From contig NZ_JAKVIM010000004.1 of assembly GCF_022601715.1 (NCBI RefSeq), positions 62,001-126,000 on the forward strand: a stretch of DNA of 64,000 nucleotides, given 5' to 3'. Positions 57,076-64,000 of the stretch are shown here, piece after piece. Numbering within the stretch: position 1 is the first letter of the stretch; each line of letters begins with the position of its first letter. Position numbers and translations under genes: made by a program. The notes below the pieces were generated by a model. It did not search any database. It was given only the letters and a program-made list of their open reading frames with translations, and was not told where the DNA came from. The stretch comes from Acinetobacter zhairuonensis (lineage in GTDB: Bacteria > Pseudomonadota > Gammaproteobacteria > Pseudomonadales > Moraxellaceae).

Positions 57076-57801
57076 ATGAAACTGACTCAAATTGCGGCGA
57101 CATGTGCATTGGCTACTGCAGCGACTTTTACTCAAGCTGCGCCAATCTGGCAAGATTTTAGTATCACAGGTTTATATGGTGAAGATTACCAACTGATTGC
57201 TCGTGAAGATGAGCAAACGACGGTAACTTTTGAATATACAGCAAAGTTAAAATACGGTGATTTTTTCGCTTTTGCTGACCGTACCAATAATGATGTGAGT
57301 GGCAACGAAACTTATTTCGAGGCTTCACCGCGTTTGAGCCTTGGTGCAATCTCAGGTCAAAAACTTGAGTTAGGCCCAATCAAAGATGTGTTAATCGCTA
57401 CGACTTGGGAAGGTGGCGAAGGTTTCAACAACTACTTATATGGTGTTGGTGTCGATCTTGCGATTCCATATTTCCAATATGCACAAGTGAACTTGTACAA
57501 AGTAGACAACTACAAAAACACGCCTGATGATTACCAAATGACTTTGGCTTATGGCGTTCCATTTAAAGTTGGCTCAGAAGATTTCCTTGTGGATGGTTTC
57601 CTAGACTGGTCTACTGCGGAAGAAGATGGTCATGCGAGCGAAATGAACTGGACCACACAGTGGAAATGGAATGTGGGTAAACACATTTCTCCAGACACGC
57701 GCTTATACCTCGGTGCAGAATGGTCGGTTTGGAACAACAAATACAGCATTAAAGGTAAAGACGAAAATAACGTCAGTGCTTTAATTAAATACCATTTCTA
57801 A
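57076..57801 (+). CDS. outer-membrane nucleoside-channel (Tsx/OmpK) family protein
   Basis: A 241-residue beta-barrel. The signal peptide ends TQAAP (about residue 22). The family start WQDFSITGLYGEDYQL is present, then EYTAKLKYGDFFAFADR, ETYFEASPRLSLG, and a terminal KYHF. Tsx channels pass nucleosides and other small molecules; OmpK is a Vibrio relative. Next to allantoinase it may admit purine-related nitrogen compounds, by inference. It has its own promoter and terminator. Confidence 0.85.
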   Translation: MKLTQIAATCALATAATFTQAAPIWQDFSITGLYGEDYQLIAREDEQTTVTFEYTAKLKYGDFFAFADRTNNDVSGNETYFEASPRLSLGAISGQKLELGPIKDVLIATTWEGGEGFNNYLYGVGVDLAIPYFQYAQVNLYKVDNYKNTPDDYQMTLAYGVPFKVGSEDFLVDGFLDWSTAEEDGHASEMNWTTQWKWNVGKHISPDTRLYLGAEWSVWNNKYSIKGKDENNVSALIKYHF

Positions 57802-57815
57802 TGGTTTAATTGGTG

Positions 57816-57849
57816 TCAAAAAAGCAAGACCTTGGTCTTGCTTTTTTTA
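57816..57849. terminator. terminator of the Tsx-like gene (bidirectional)
   Basis: AAAAAAGCAAGACC/GGTCTTGCTTTTTT stem, just 15 bases after the stop and also usable by the convergent DUF1877-like gene. Confidence 0.88.
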
Positions 57850-57873
57850 TGGTTAAATTTATACCTTCTTAAA

Positions 57874-58374
57874 TTAAATCAGGTGTTTTGGTCGTATATT
57901 TTCGGCAATCAGACTCACAACCGCATGATTCTGCTCTACAGCATTCCGATAAAAACTTTTTAATTGGGTGAGTAATAAAGTCAACTCCGCCTCATCCAAT
58001 TGAGCTGTGTGATCACCCATTAACTGAGCAATCTCAGAGGTATGCTGGTGTTTCCGACAATATTTTTGCAACTCTTCCACGCTAATTTGCTCAAGTGCTT
58101 GTGTCAATTCCATGACATGCACGGCAGGATTATATCGTGCGACGGATTTTATTTTGGGATGCTCTGAAATGGGATATTCTGCATAAATTAAATCATGTAA
58201 ATTTAGATTGGCTGAACTCTGCTGGCTCAATATTTTAGCCAAAACAGGCCATAGTTCCCCCAAGTCAATTTGATCTTGTTTATACGGTGCCTGTTCGATA
58301 TCCCTCATGTTCTCCGCATCGAGCATTAAACTCTCTAAATCATTTGGGGCAATGCTAAAAAGAAAAGCGTCCAT
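57874..58374 (-). CDS. DUF1877-like hypothetical protein
   Basis: A 166-residue acidic, mainly helical, cytoplasmic protein. The opening LFSIAPNDLESLMLDAENM and the C-terminal LLTQLKSFYRNAVEQNHAV fit the DUF1877 (YfbM) pattern loosely, where a helical domain ends with a conserved FY-xx-A segment. No function is known and the match is by eye. Convergent with the Tsx-like gene. Confidence 0.6.
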   Translation of the reverse strand: MDAFLFSIAPNDLESLMLDAENMRDIEQAPYKQDQIDLGELWPVLAKILSQQSSANLNLHDLIYAEYPISEHPKIKSVARYNPAVHVMELTQALEQISVEELQKYCRKHQHTSEIAQLMGDHTAQLDEAELTLLLTQLKSFYRNAVEQNHAVVSLIAENIRPKHLI

Positions 58375-58607
58375 GATGAGGTCCTTGTTATACTTATTGC
58401 CTTTAGCTTAGCTCGATTCAACGAGCAAGACACAGTACAAACTGTGTTAATTCAATTGCAGTTTGTAACCTGCCCGCCAAAATAAGTAGCCCCCTTTTTT
58501 AAATATAAGCCAGCAACCTTTTTCTCTCATTTTGCGCAGATTTATACTTTTTAAATTTAGCCAGATTACCTAGACTATCTGCACATCACTTTTGAATTTT
58601 AATAACA

Positions 58608-59357
58608 ATGCAGAATTTTAAAAATTTATCCCTTATCGTTTTAACCACCTCCGTTTGGGTTTTACCACAGATCACCATAGCTGAATCAAACTATGAACAA
58701 GAGTTAAAACAAGGATGTGGCAAACTGAAACAATATGCACGTCTGGGCAAGCAACATTACGACCACAAACAATATGCTCAAGCCCTCAGCCAGTTTCAAG
58801 ATCAAGCTGCTTGGTCACATTTTTGTCAAATCAATGCAGATGAAAGTGGTGTTCAGGTCTCTGATCGAGATATTGATATTGCCAACAATAATGTCGGTCT
58901 GACCTATGCCAAACTAGGTAAACCCCTATGGGCACGGGCATGGTTTCTACGTAACCCCGATTCAAAAATGAGTCAGTTCAATTTAAGTCAATTACCCACT
59001 ATTCAGCTTTCGACTTCTTTAGCAGGGACATATGTTGCAAAAAATGGCTTTGGGCAATGGGACACCATCACCGTAAAAAAACTAAAAAATGCTTATCAAA
59101 TTGAATTTGAAGGCTATTATTTTGGGCTGCGTGGGCTGATTTATGGACCGAATTTAGGCAGCTTTGATACACAGATGCCACTACAACAGAAAAAAGCAGT
59201 TTATCGTTATGAAGACTGCCAAATTCAGTTAAATTTTACCAATGATGCAAAACACGGACAGCAAATTGTGGTGGAAGAACAACAAAATACCTCGGGCTGT
59301 GGTTTTGGGCATAATGTATCTGCCAGCGGCACGTATATGAAAGTAGAAACTAATTAA
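58608..59357 (+). CDS. exported hypothetical protein with TPR-like segment
   Basis: A 249-residue protein with a signal peptide (LIVLTTSVWVLPQITIA, cut near ESNYE). Helical segments resemble degenerate tetratricopeptide repeats: YARLGKQHYDHKQYAQALSQ (about 43-62) and NNVGLTYAKLGKPLWARAWF (about 92-111). After residue 125 a beta-rich domain follows (GTYVAKNGFGQWDTITVKK, YQIEFEGYYFG). Four cysteines lie in the mature part. I do not recognise the family. It is monocistronic. Confidence 0.7.
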   Translation: MQNFKNLSLIVLTTSVWVLPQITIAESNYEQELKQGCGKLKQYARLGKQHYDHKQYAQALSQFQDQAAWSHFCQINADESGVQVSDRDIDIANNNVGLTYAKLGKPLWARAWFLRNPDSKMSQFNLSQLPTIQLSTSLAGTYVAKNGFGQWDTITVKKLKNAYQIEFEGYYFGLRGLIYGPNLGSFDTQMPLQQKKAVYRYEDCQIQLNFTNDAKHGQQIVVEEQQNTSGCGFGHNVSASGTYMKVETN

Positions 59358-59358
59358 T

Positions 59359-59388
59359 AAAAAAAGCCTCTTAAGAGGCTTTTTTCTA
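59359..59388. terminator. bidirectional terminator, TPR-like gene / urtE
   Basis: AAAAAAGCCTCTT/AAGAGGCTTTTTT palindrome between the convergent genes; it also reaches the last bases of urtE. Confidence 0.88.
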
Positions 59389-60084
59389 AATCGCAACTAA
59401 ATCCTTAATGCCTTTTTCAGGCATTTCCGCTCCACGACCTTGGGCAATCACCTGACCACGCGCCATCACGGTATAACCATCTGCCAGTTCTTCGGCAAAG
59501 TCATAAAACTGTTCCACCAAAATAATCGCCATATCACCGCCATCTGCCAGTTTACGAATCACACGACCAATATCTTTAATGATGGAAGGCTGAATACCTT
59601 CTGTCGGTTCATCTAAAATCAGCACCTTCGGTTCAGAAGCCAAAGCCCGCGCAATCGCCAATTGCTGCTGTTGTCCTCCTGATAAATCCCCGCCACGGCG
59701 ATGCTTCATTTCATCTAGCACTGGGAAAATTTCATACAGATGCTCAGGTACTTTTTTGGTTTTGGTACCCGAAAATTTCGCCATGCCGATTAGAATATTT
59801 TCTTCCACAGTTAAGGTCGAAAAAATATCTCGTCCCTGCGGAACATAGGCCAAACCCGCCCTTACCCGCTGCTCAGGACTGAGTTTAGAAATGTCTTTAC
59901 CATCCAATACGATCTGTCCCGACTTGATCGGTAAAATTCCCATTAGGCATTTCAGCAAGGTGGTTTTCCCGACGCCGTTACGTCCTAACACCACCGAACA
60001 CTCGCCAATCGGGGCTTGGAACGACACATCCCGTAAAATGTGGCTGCCCCCATAATATTGGTTTATCGCCTTAACTTCTAACAT
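59386..60084 (-). CDS. urtE: urea ABC transporter ATP-binding subunit UrtE
   Basis: ATPase of the LivF branch, 232 residues from the ATG at 60084 (AAGGAG six bases upstream). Walker A GRNGVGKTT, signature LSGGQQQQ, Walker B VLILDEPTEG, and the H-loop region ILVEQ (in place of the His, a VEQ common in LivF). NQYYGGSHILRDV is the start typical of UrtE. It is the last gene of the urtABCDE run. Confidence 0.94.
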   Translation of the reverse strand: MLEVKAINQYYGGSHILRDVSFQAPIGECSVVLGRNGVGKTTLLKCLMGILPIKSGQIVLDGKDISKLSPEQRVRAGLAYVPQGRDIFSTLTVEENILIGMAKFSGTKTKKVPEHLYEIFPVLDEMKHRRGGDLSGGQQQQLAIARALASEPKVLILDEPTEGIQPSIIKDIGRVIRKLADGGDMAIILVEQFYDFAEELADGYTVMARGQVIAQGRGAEMPEKGIKDLVAI

Positions 60085-60094
60085 GTGCTGCTCC

Positions 60095-60913
60095 TTAACG
60101 CCCCAAGTATTTTTCAATCACGTCTTCATTGGCTTGCACTTCTGCCAGCGTTCCTTCTGCCAAAATTGCCCCTTGTGCCAAGACCGTGACTTTTTCACTG
60201 ATGGTGTCGATAAAGCTCATGTCGTGCTCAACCACCACCAAGGTATGCTCTTTTTTTAACTCCAGACACAGTTCCGCTGTACGTTCGGTTTCCGCATCTG
60301 TCATGCCTGCCACAGGTTCATCCAGTAAGATCAGTTTTGGTCGCTGCATCAACAACATTCCAATTTCTAACCATTGCTTTTGACCATGCGACAACAAGCC
60401 CGCAGGCTTTTTGACCAATTCTTTTAAACGAATTTGCTCAAGGGTTTGATCCAATGCGATCTGAACATCTGCATCCAATTTACTGAAAAAGCTTTTTTTC
60501 ACCCGTTTATCTTTGGGTGCAGCCAATAATAAATTTTCCAGCACGGTAAAATTTTCAAATACCGTCGGTTTCTGGAATTTACGCCCAATGCCTGCTTCAG
60601 CAATTTGTTCGGTACTCATCTTTGCCAAATCATAGGTTTGCCCAAAAAAAGCTGAACCTTCCGTGGGACGAGTTTTACCTGTAATCACATCCATCAAAGT
60701 GGTTTTACCTGCCCCATTGGGACCAATAATGCAGCGTAATTCCCCTTCTTCGATATATAACGATAAATCATTGAGGGCACGGAAAGAGTCAAACCAGACA
60801 CTGACTTTTTCCAAATACAGCGCAATGCCGTGACTAAAATCTGCACCGTGTTCTTTTGGTCGCCCATAACCTTCTGAAGCATGTCCACCATGCGGCTGGA
60901 TAATTTCGCTCAT
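60095..60913 (-). CDS. urtD: urea ABC transporter ATP-binding subunit UrtD
   Basis: LivG-type ATPase, 272 residues, with a hydrophilic N-terminal extension of about 25 residues. Walker A GPNGAGKTT, signature LSHGQKQWLE, Walker B LILLDEPVAGM, H-loop VVEHDM. It overlaps urtC by four bases (ATGA) and lies 10 bases before urtE. Confidence 0.95.
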   Translation of the reverse strand: MSEIIQPHGGHASEGYGRPKEHGADFSHGIALYLEKVSVWFDSFRALNDLSLYIEEGELRCIIGPNGAGKTTLMDVITGKTRPTEGSAFFGQTYDLAKMSTEQIAEAGIGRKFQKPTVFENFTVLENLLLAAPKDKRVKKSFFSKLDADVQIALDQTLEQIRLKELVKKPAGLLSHGQKQWLEIGMLLMQRPKLILLDEPVAGMTDAETERTAELCLELKKEHTLVVVEHDMSFIDTISEKVTVLAQGAILAEGTLAEVQANEDVIEKYLGR

Positions 60914-61983
60914 GCATCATGCTCCTTTTTAAAACGGTCAAATAACCCAATCACTCCTTTTGGTAGGAATAAAGTCACCACAATAAATAAACCACCTAGA
61001 ATCAGTAGCCACGCTTCTGGATATGCCACCGTGAAATAGGTCTTCACCGCATTAATTAAACCCGCACCTAGAATCGGACCGATTAAAGTGCCACGCCCCC
61101 CTGCTGCCACCCAAACCGCCATTTCAATGGAGTTCACAGGATTCATTTCACTGGGATTAATAATGCCTGCTTGCGGCACATACAGTGCCCCTGCAATACC
61201 TGCAATCACCGCAGACAAGACCCAAGCCGAGAGCTTGTACCAAAGGGTACGATAGCCCAAATATTGCAAGCGGTTCTCGCTGTCACGAATCGCCCCCAAC
61301 ACCCGTCCATAAGGCTGATTCATCAAGTGACGTAAGCCCAAATAACACAGCAGCAACACCAATGCCGTTAAAAAGCAAAGGGTTGCACGCATAGACGCCG
61401 AAGTGATGTCCATACCCAAAATGGTTTTAAAGCCTGTGAAACCATTGTTGCCGCCAAAGCCTGTTTCATTGCGGAAAAATAACAGCGCTGCAGCAAACGT
61501 CATGGCTTGGGTAATGATAGAGAAATACACCCCTTTAATTTTGGAACGGAAAGCAAAGAAGCCAAAAATGAATGCGATTAGACCTGGGACCAACACCACC
61601 AAAGCCAATGCCCATAAGAAATGTTCCGTTCCGACCCAGTACCACGGTAATTCAGTCCAACTGAGAAAGCGCATGAAATCTGGTAGTTCTGATCCAGCCG
61701 ATTCACGCATCAAATACATGCCAAAAGCATAACCACCCAAAGCAAAATACAGTCCATGCCCCAAGCTCAAAATGCCGGCATAACCCCAGACCAAATCCAA
61801 TGCCAATGCCACAAGGGCAAGACACATGATTTTGCCAATCAAGGTGACCCAATAGGCAGAAAGATGCAAAGCCGATTCAGCAGGTAATACATGCAGCCAA
61901 GGCAGCACCAGCATCACCGCAAAACAGGCTGCAATCGCAACGCCGCTATAGGAATTGTCTGCAAATAAAGTTGTTATTTTCAT
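60910..61983 (-). CDS. urtC: urea ABC transporter permease UrtC
   Basis: LivM-type permease, 357 residues, with about 8-10 helices. ALDLVWGYAGILSLGHGLYFALGGYAFGMYL is the conserved family segment (seen around residues 60-90), and WVAAGGRGTLIGPILGAG lies near the C-terminus. It is five bases after the urtB stop. Confidence 0.94.
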   Translation of the reverse strand: MKITTLFADNSYSGVAIAACFAVMLVLPWLHVLPAESALHLSAYWVTLIGKIMCLALVALALDLVWGYAGILSLGHGLYFALGGYAFGMYLMRESAGSELPDFMRFLSWTELPWYWVGTEHFLWALALVVLVPGLIAFIFGFFAFRSKIKGVYFSIITQAMTFAAALLFFRNETGFGGNNGFTGFKTILGMDITSASMRATLCFLTALVLLLCYLGLRHLMNQPYGRVLGAIRDSENRLQYLGYRTLWYKLSAWVLSAVIAGIAGALYVPQAGIINPSEMNPVNSIEMAVWVAAGGRGTLIGPILGAGLINAVKTYFTVAYPEAWLLILGGLFIVVTLFLPKGVIGLFDRFKKEHDA

Positions 61984-61988
61984 CAGGT

Positions 61989-63614
61989 TTACTCCACAAA
62001 ACGCCCTTTAATGGCAAACAAACCTTGTGGACGTTTCTGAATAAACAGAATCACAAGCACCAACAGAATAATTTTGGCCAGTACCGCACCTAGGCCAATT
62101 TCCAGCACCGTACCGCTGATGCCCAGACCCAAGGCTGCCAGTACAGCACCCCAGACTTGTCCAACACCACCAACCACAACCACCAAGAAGGCATCAATAA
62201 TGTAGTTTTGCCCCAAGTCTGGACCAACATTCCCCACTTGTGCCAAGGCACAACCCGCCAAACCCGCCAATCCTGAACCCAAGCCAAATGCCAACATATC
62301 AATGCGTGCCGAACGAATACCGACCGCACGCGCCATCTGACGGTTTTGTGTCACAGCACGAACAAACAGACCAAAGCGGGTTTTATTCAGGAGATACACC
62401 AACAGCAAGAGCACTGCGACAGTGAAGATAATGATGGCGATACGGTTATACGGCAGCATTAAACTTGGCGTTAATGAGATACCGCCTGAAAGCCATGAAA
62501 TATTCGACACTTCGACATTTTGTGCGCCAAAAATCATACGCACCAGCTGCATTAAAATCAGGCTGACCCCAAAGGTTGCCAGCAAGGTTTCCAGCTGTCT
62601 GCCGTATAAAGGACGAATAACCGTGCGTTCAATCAACATGCCAATCACGGCACTGACCAAAAAGGCTGCGGGAATTGCGATCAATAAATACCAATCTACA
62701 TATTGTCCCAAATGGGTTTTAAATAGACTTTGCACCACATAGGTGGTGTAGGCACCAATCATAATCAGCTCGCCATGTGCCATGTTGATCACGCCCAACA
62801 GACCATAGGTAATGGCTAAGCCCAATGCCGCCAATAGCAAAATACTGGCGGTACTGAATCCTGAAAACACATGCCCTGCCCATTCACTGGCTTGTAATCG
62901 GGTTTTAATGCTGCTTTTTGCTGCCTGCAAAGCCGCTTCAAGTTCAGGATTCAGGTTCGCTTGAGTGAGTTCATGTTCAATCACTGCCAGTACATCAGGA
63001 CGATCCGATGCAGACAATGTATTTACCGCCTGTAACTTAACCAGCGCATCGGAACTGCTTAAATCCATACGCGCTTTGAGCTGTTGCAAACGTGCTTTGA
63101 CTTTGTTGTTTTGTTCTTGCAGATAGAGTTGACGAATCCAGACTGGATCAAGCTCATCTACATTATTTTCTAAAATATCAATCGCTGCTAAACGCTGTGT
63201 TGCTTCATCTGACTTCAGTTTCACTTTGGCTTGCCCAAAACTCAAAGCTTTACGCAAGGTATTCACCAAAGTAACTTGAGATAAATCCGCAGGCCACGTG
63301 CTCAGCTCTTGCATGGCAGGATACTGATACAACTTTTCATCATTTTTTAAGATATAGGTTTGACCTGCACCATCTCGATACAATTCATTTTGCTCAATAT
63401 ACGCCACCAACTGATCGAGGCTTTCAATACTGGCAGGCCATTGGTTCAACATGGCACGGCGTTCAGCAAAATCGGCTTTGACAAACCGTTGAATCGGATC
63501 TGCCTGCTGGACTTGCAGCGGTGCATCAGGTGCAGATGTTTCTGCCCAGACAGGATTGCAGAATAAGTGCAGGCAGGTACACAACAGTGCCACACAATAG
63601 CGTTTAATCGACAT
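61989..63614 (-). CDS. urtB: urea ABC transporter permease UrtB, long form
   Basis: LivH-type permease with an N-terminal periplasmic extension. 541 residues: a signal-like segment (CNPVWA, about residue 25), a helical, Ala/Leu/Gln-rich domain to about 240 (repeats such as LQAVNTLSASDRPDVL), then the membrane part with about eight helices (YGLLGVINMAHGELIMIGAY, GVSLILMQL, VGGVGQVWGAVLAALGLG). The long N-terminus is also known in Pseudomonas UrtB. A hairpin lies between it and urtA. Confidence 0.93.
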   Translation of the reverse strand: MSIKRYCVALLCTCLHLFCNPVWAETSAPDAPLQVQQADPIQRFVKADFAERRAMLNQWPASIESLDQLVAYIEQNELYRDGAGQTYILKNDEKLYQYPAMQELSTWPADLSQVTLVNTLRKALSFGQAKVKLKSDEATQRLAAIDILENNVDELDPVWIRQLYLQEQNNKVKARLQQLKARMDLSSSDALVKLQAVNTLSASDRPDVLAVIEHELTQANLNPELEAALQAAKSSIKTRLQASEWAGHVFSGFSTASILLLAALGLAITYGLLGVINMAHGELIMIGAYTTYVVQSLFKTHLGQYVDWYLLIAIPAAFLVSAVIGMLIERTVIRPLYGRQLETLLATFGVSLILMQLVRMIFGAQNVEVSNISWLSGGISLTPSLMLPYNRIAIIIFTVAVLLLLVYLLNKTRFGLFVRAVTQNRQMARAVGIRSARIDMLAFGLGSGLAGLAGCALAQVGNVGPDLGQNYIIDAFLVVVVGGVGQVWGAVLAALGLGISGTVLEIGLGAVLAKIILLVLVILFIQKRPQGLFAIKGRFVE

Positions 63615-63671
63615 GAAAAGACTCCCCCCTCACAAGGCAAATGGTCTGTCATCGGAATGAAGAAATAGAAA

Positions 63672-63696
63672 GACCTACTGCCGTAGCAGTAGGTAG
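63672..63696 (-). terminator. attenuator hairpin between urtA and urtB
   Basis: CCTACTGC/GCAGTAGG stem with a four-base loop; on the minus strand CTTTCTATTT follows. Partial termination here would give more binding protein than membrane subunits. Confidence 0.6.
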
Positions 63697-63703
63697 AGGG
63701 GAA

Positions 63704-64000
63704 TTATTTTGGAATGTACGGGCTCCAAGGCTCCGCTTTAATGGTATTGGCAGTTTTATACACCACATCAAACTGACCATCGCCACGAATCTCGCCAATC
63801 ATCACTGGCTTATGTAAGTGGTGATTGCTTTCATCCATTTTCAGGGTGTAACCCGATGGTGCAGCAAACGTTTGACCCGCCATGGCATCACGGACTTTAT
63901 CCACTTCGGTTGTGCCGGCTTTTTCTACGGCCTGCTTCCACATGTTAATCCCAACATAGGTCGCTTCCATTGGGTCATTGGTTACCAATTTATCCGCATT
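63704..64000 (-). CDS. urtA: urea ABC transporter substrate-binding protein UrtA, C-terminal part
   Basis: Only the last 98 or so residues are in the window; the start lies beyond the right edge. NDPMEATYVGINMWKQA and HHLHKPVMIGEI then EPWSPYIPK are the distinctive UrtA C-terminal pattern, the periplasmic urea/short-chain-amide binding protein. It is the first gene of the urtABCDE run. Confidence 0.92.
   Translation of the reverse strand, partial: NADKLVTNDPMEATYVGINMWKQAVEKAGTTEVDKVRDAMAGQTFAAPSGYTLKMDESNHHLHKPVMIGEIRGDGQFDVVYKTANTIKAEPWSPYIPK

Overview
The window reads as chromosomal DNA of an Acinetobacter-like gammaproteobacterium (family Moraxellaceae). This rests on the AT-rich composition, the gene order murG-murC-ddl-ftsQ-ftsA-ftsZ-lpxC-dciA, an ExoIII-like Crc gene divergent from pyrE, and many small proteins of Acinetobacter type. 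No rRNA, tRNA, CRISPR array, prophage or insertion sequence was seen. The species cannot be fixed without a search.

Region 1 (1-13 kb): the start of a BCCT osmolyte transporter, a broken ion-channel gene, and an acetate module. The module holds yjcH-actP (acetate uptake), a transporter-like hybrid histidine kinase of the CrbS/MxtR type, an unknown 255-residue protein, a LuxR-type response regulator of the CrbR/ErdR type, and acs (acetyl-CoA synthetase). An msuE-type flavin reductase with a gutted sfnG (sulfone monooxygenase) remnant is embedded in it.

Region 2 (13-31 kb): housekeeping genes: DUF805, MscS channel, rsmE, waaA, an arsR-nemA pair, prfB with its programmed +1 frameshift, a porin-like protein, recJ-pdxH, glmM, guaB, a flavodiiron-like metallo-beta-lactamase protein, and a UPF0016 (Mn/Ca) transporter behind an unusual leader hairpin.

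Region 3 (29-48 kb): aceE-aceF, an M23 peptidase, dciA, the division and wall cluster lpxC-ftsZ-ftsA-ftsQ-ddl-murC-murG, gshB, a CMD/AhpD-like protein, and pyrE divergent from crc/xth. Directly after crc lies an unannotated region with eight GGA motifs, several in hairpin loops, ending in a strong terminator. It has the layout of a Csr/Rsm-sequestering small RNA and is the most interesting non-coding signal here.

Region 4 (48-64 kb): an ArsC-like protein, DUF2147, an HSL-type esterase, azoR, a four-gene run (ankyrin, outer-membrane protein, dsbD, GST), a ribosome hibernation factor, then a nitrogen/purine module: puuE allantoinase, a Tsx-like channel and the urtABCDE urea transporter. puuE and the Tsx-like gene each carry a sigma-54-like -24/-12 element upstream. 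Several decayed genes (ion channel, sfnG, and debris at 10.4 and 19.9-20.5 kb) show ongoing small-scale gene loss.
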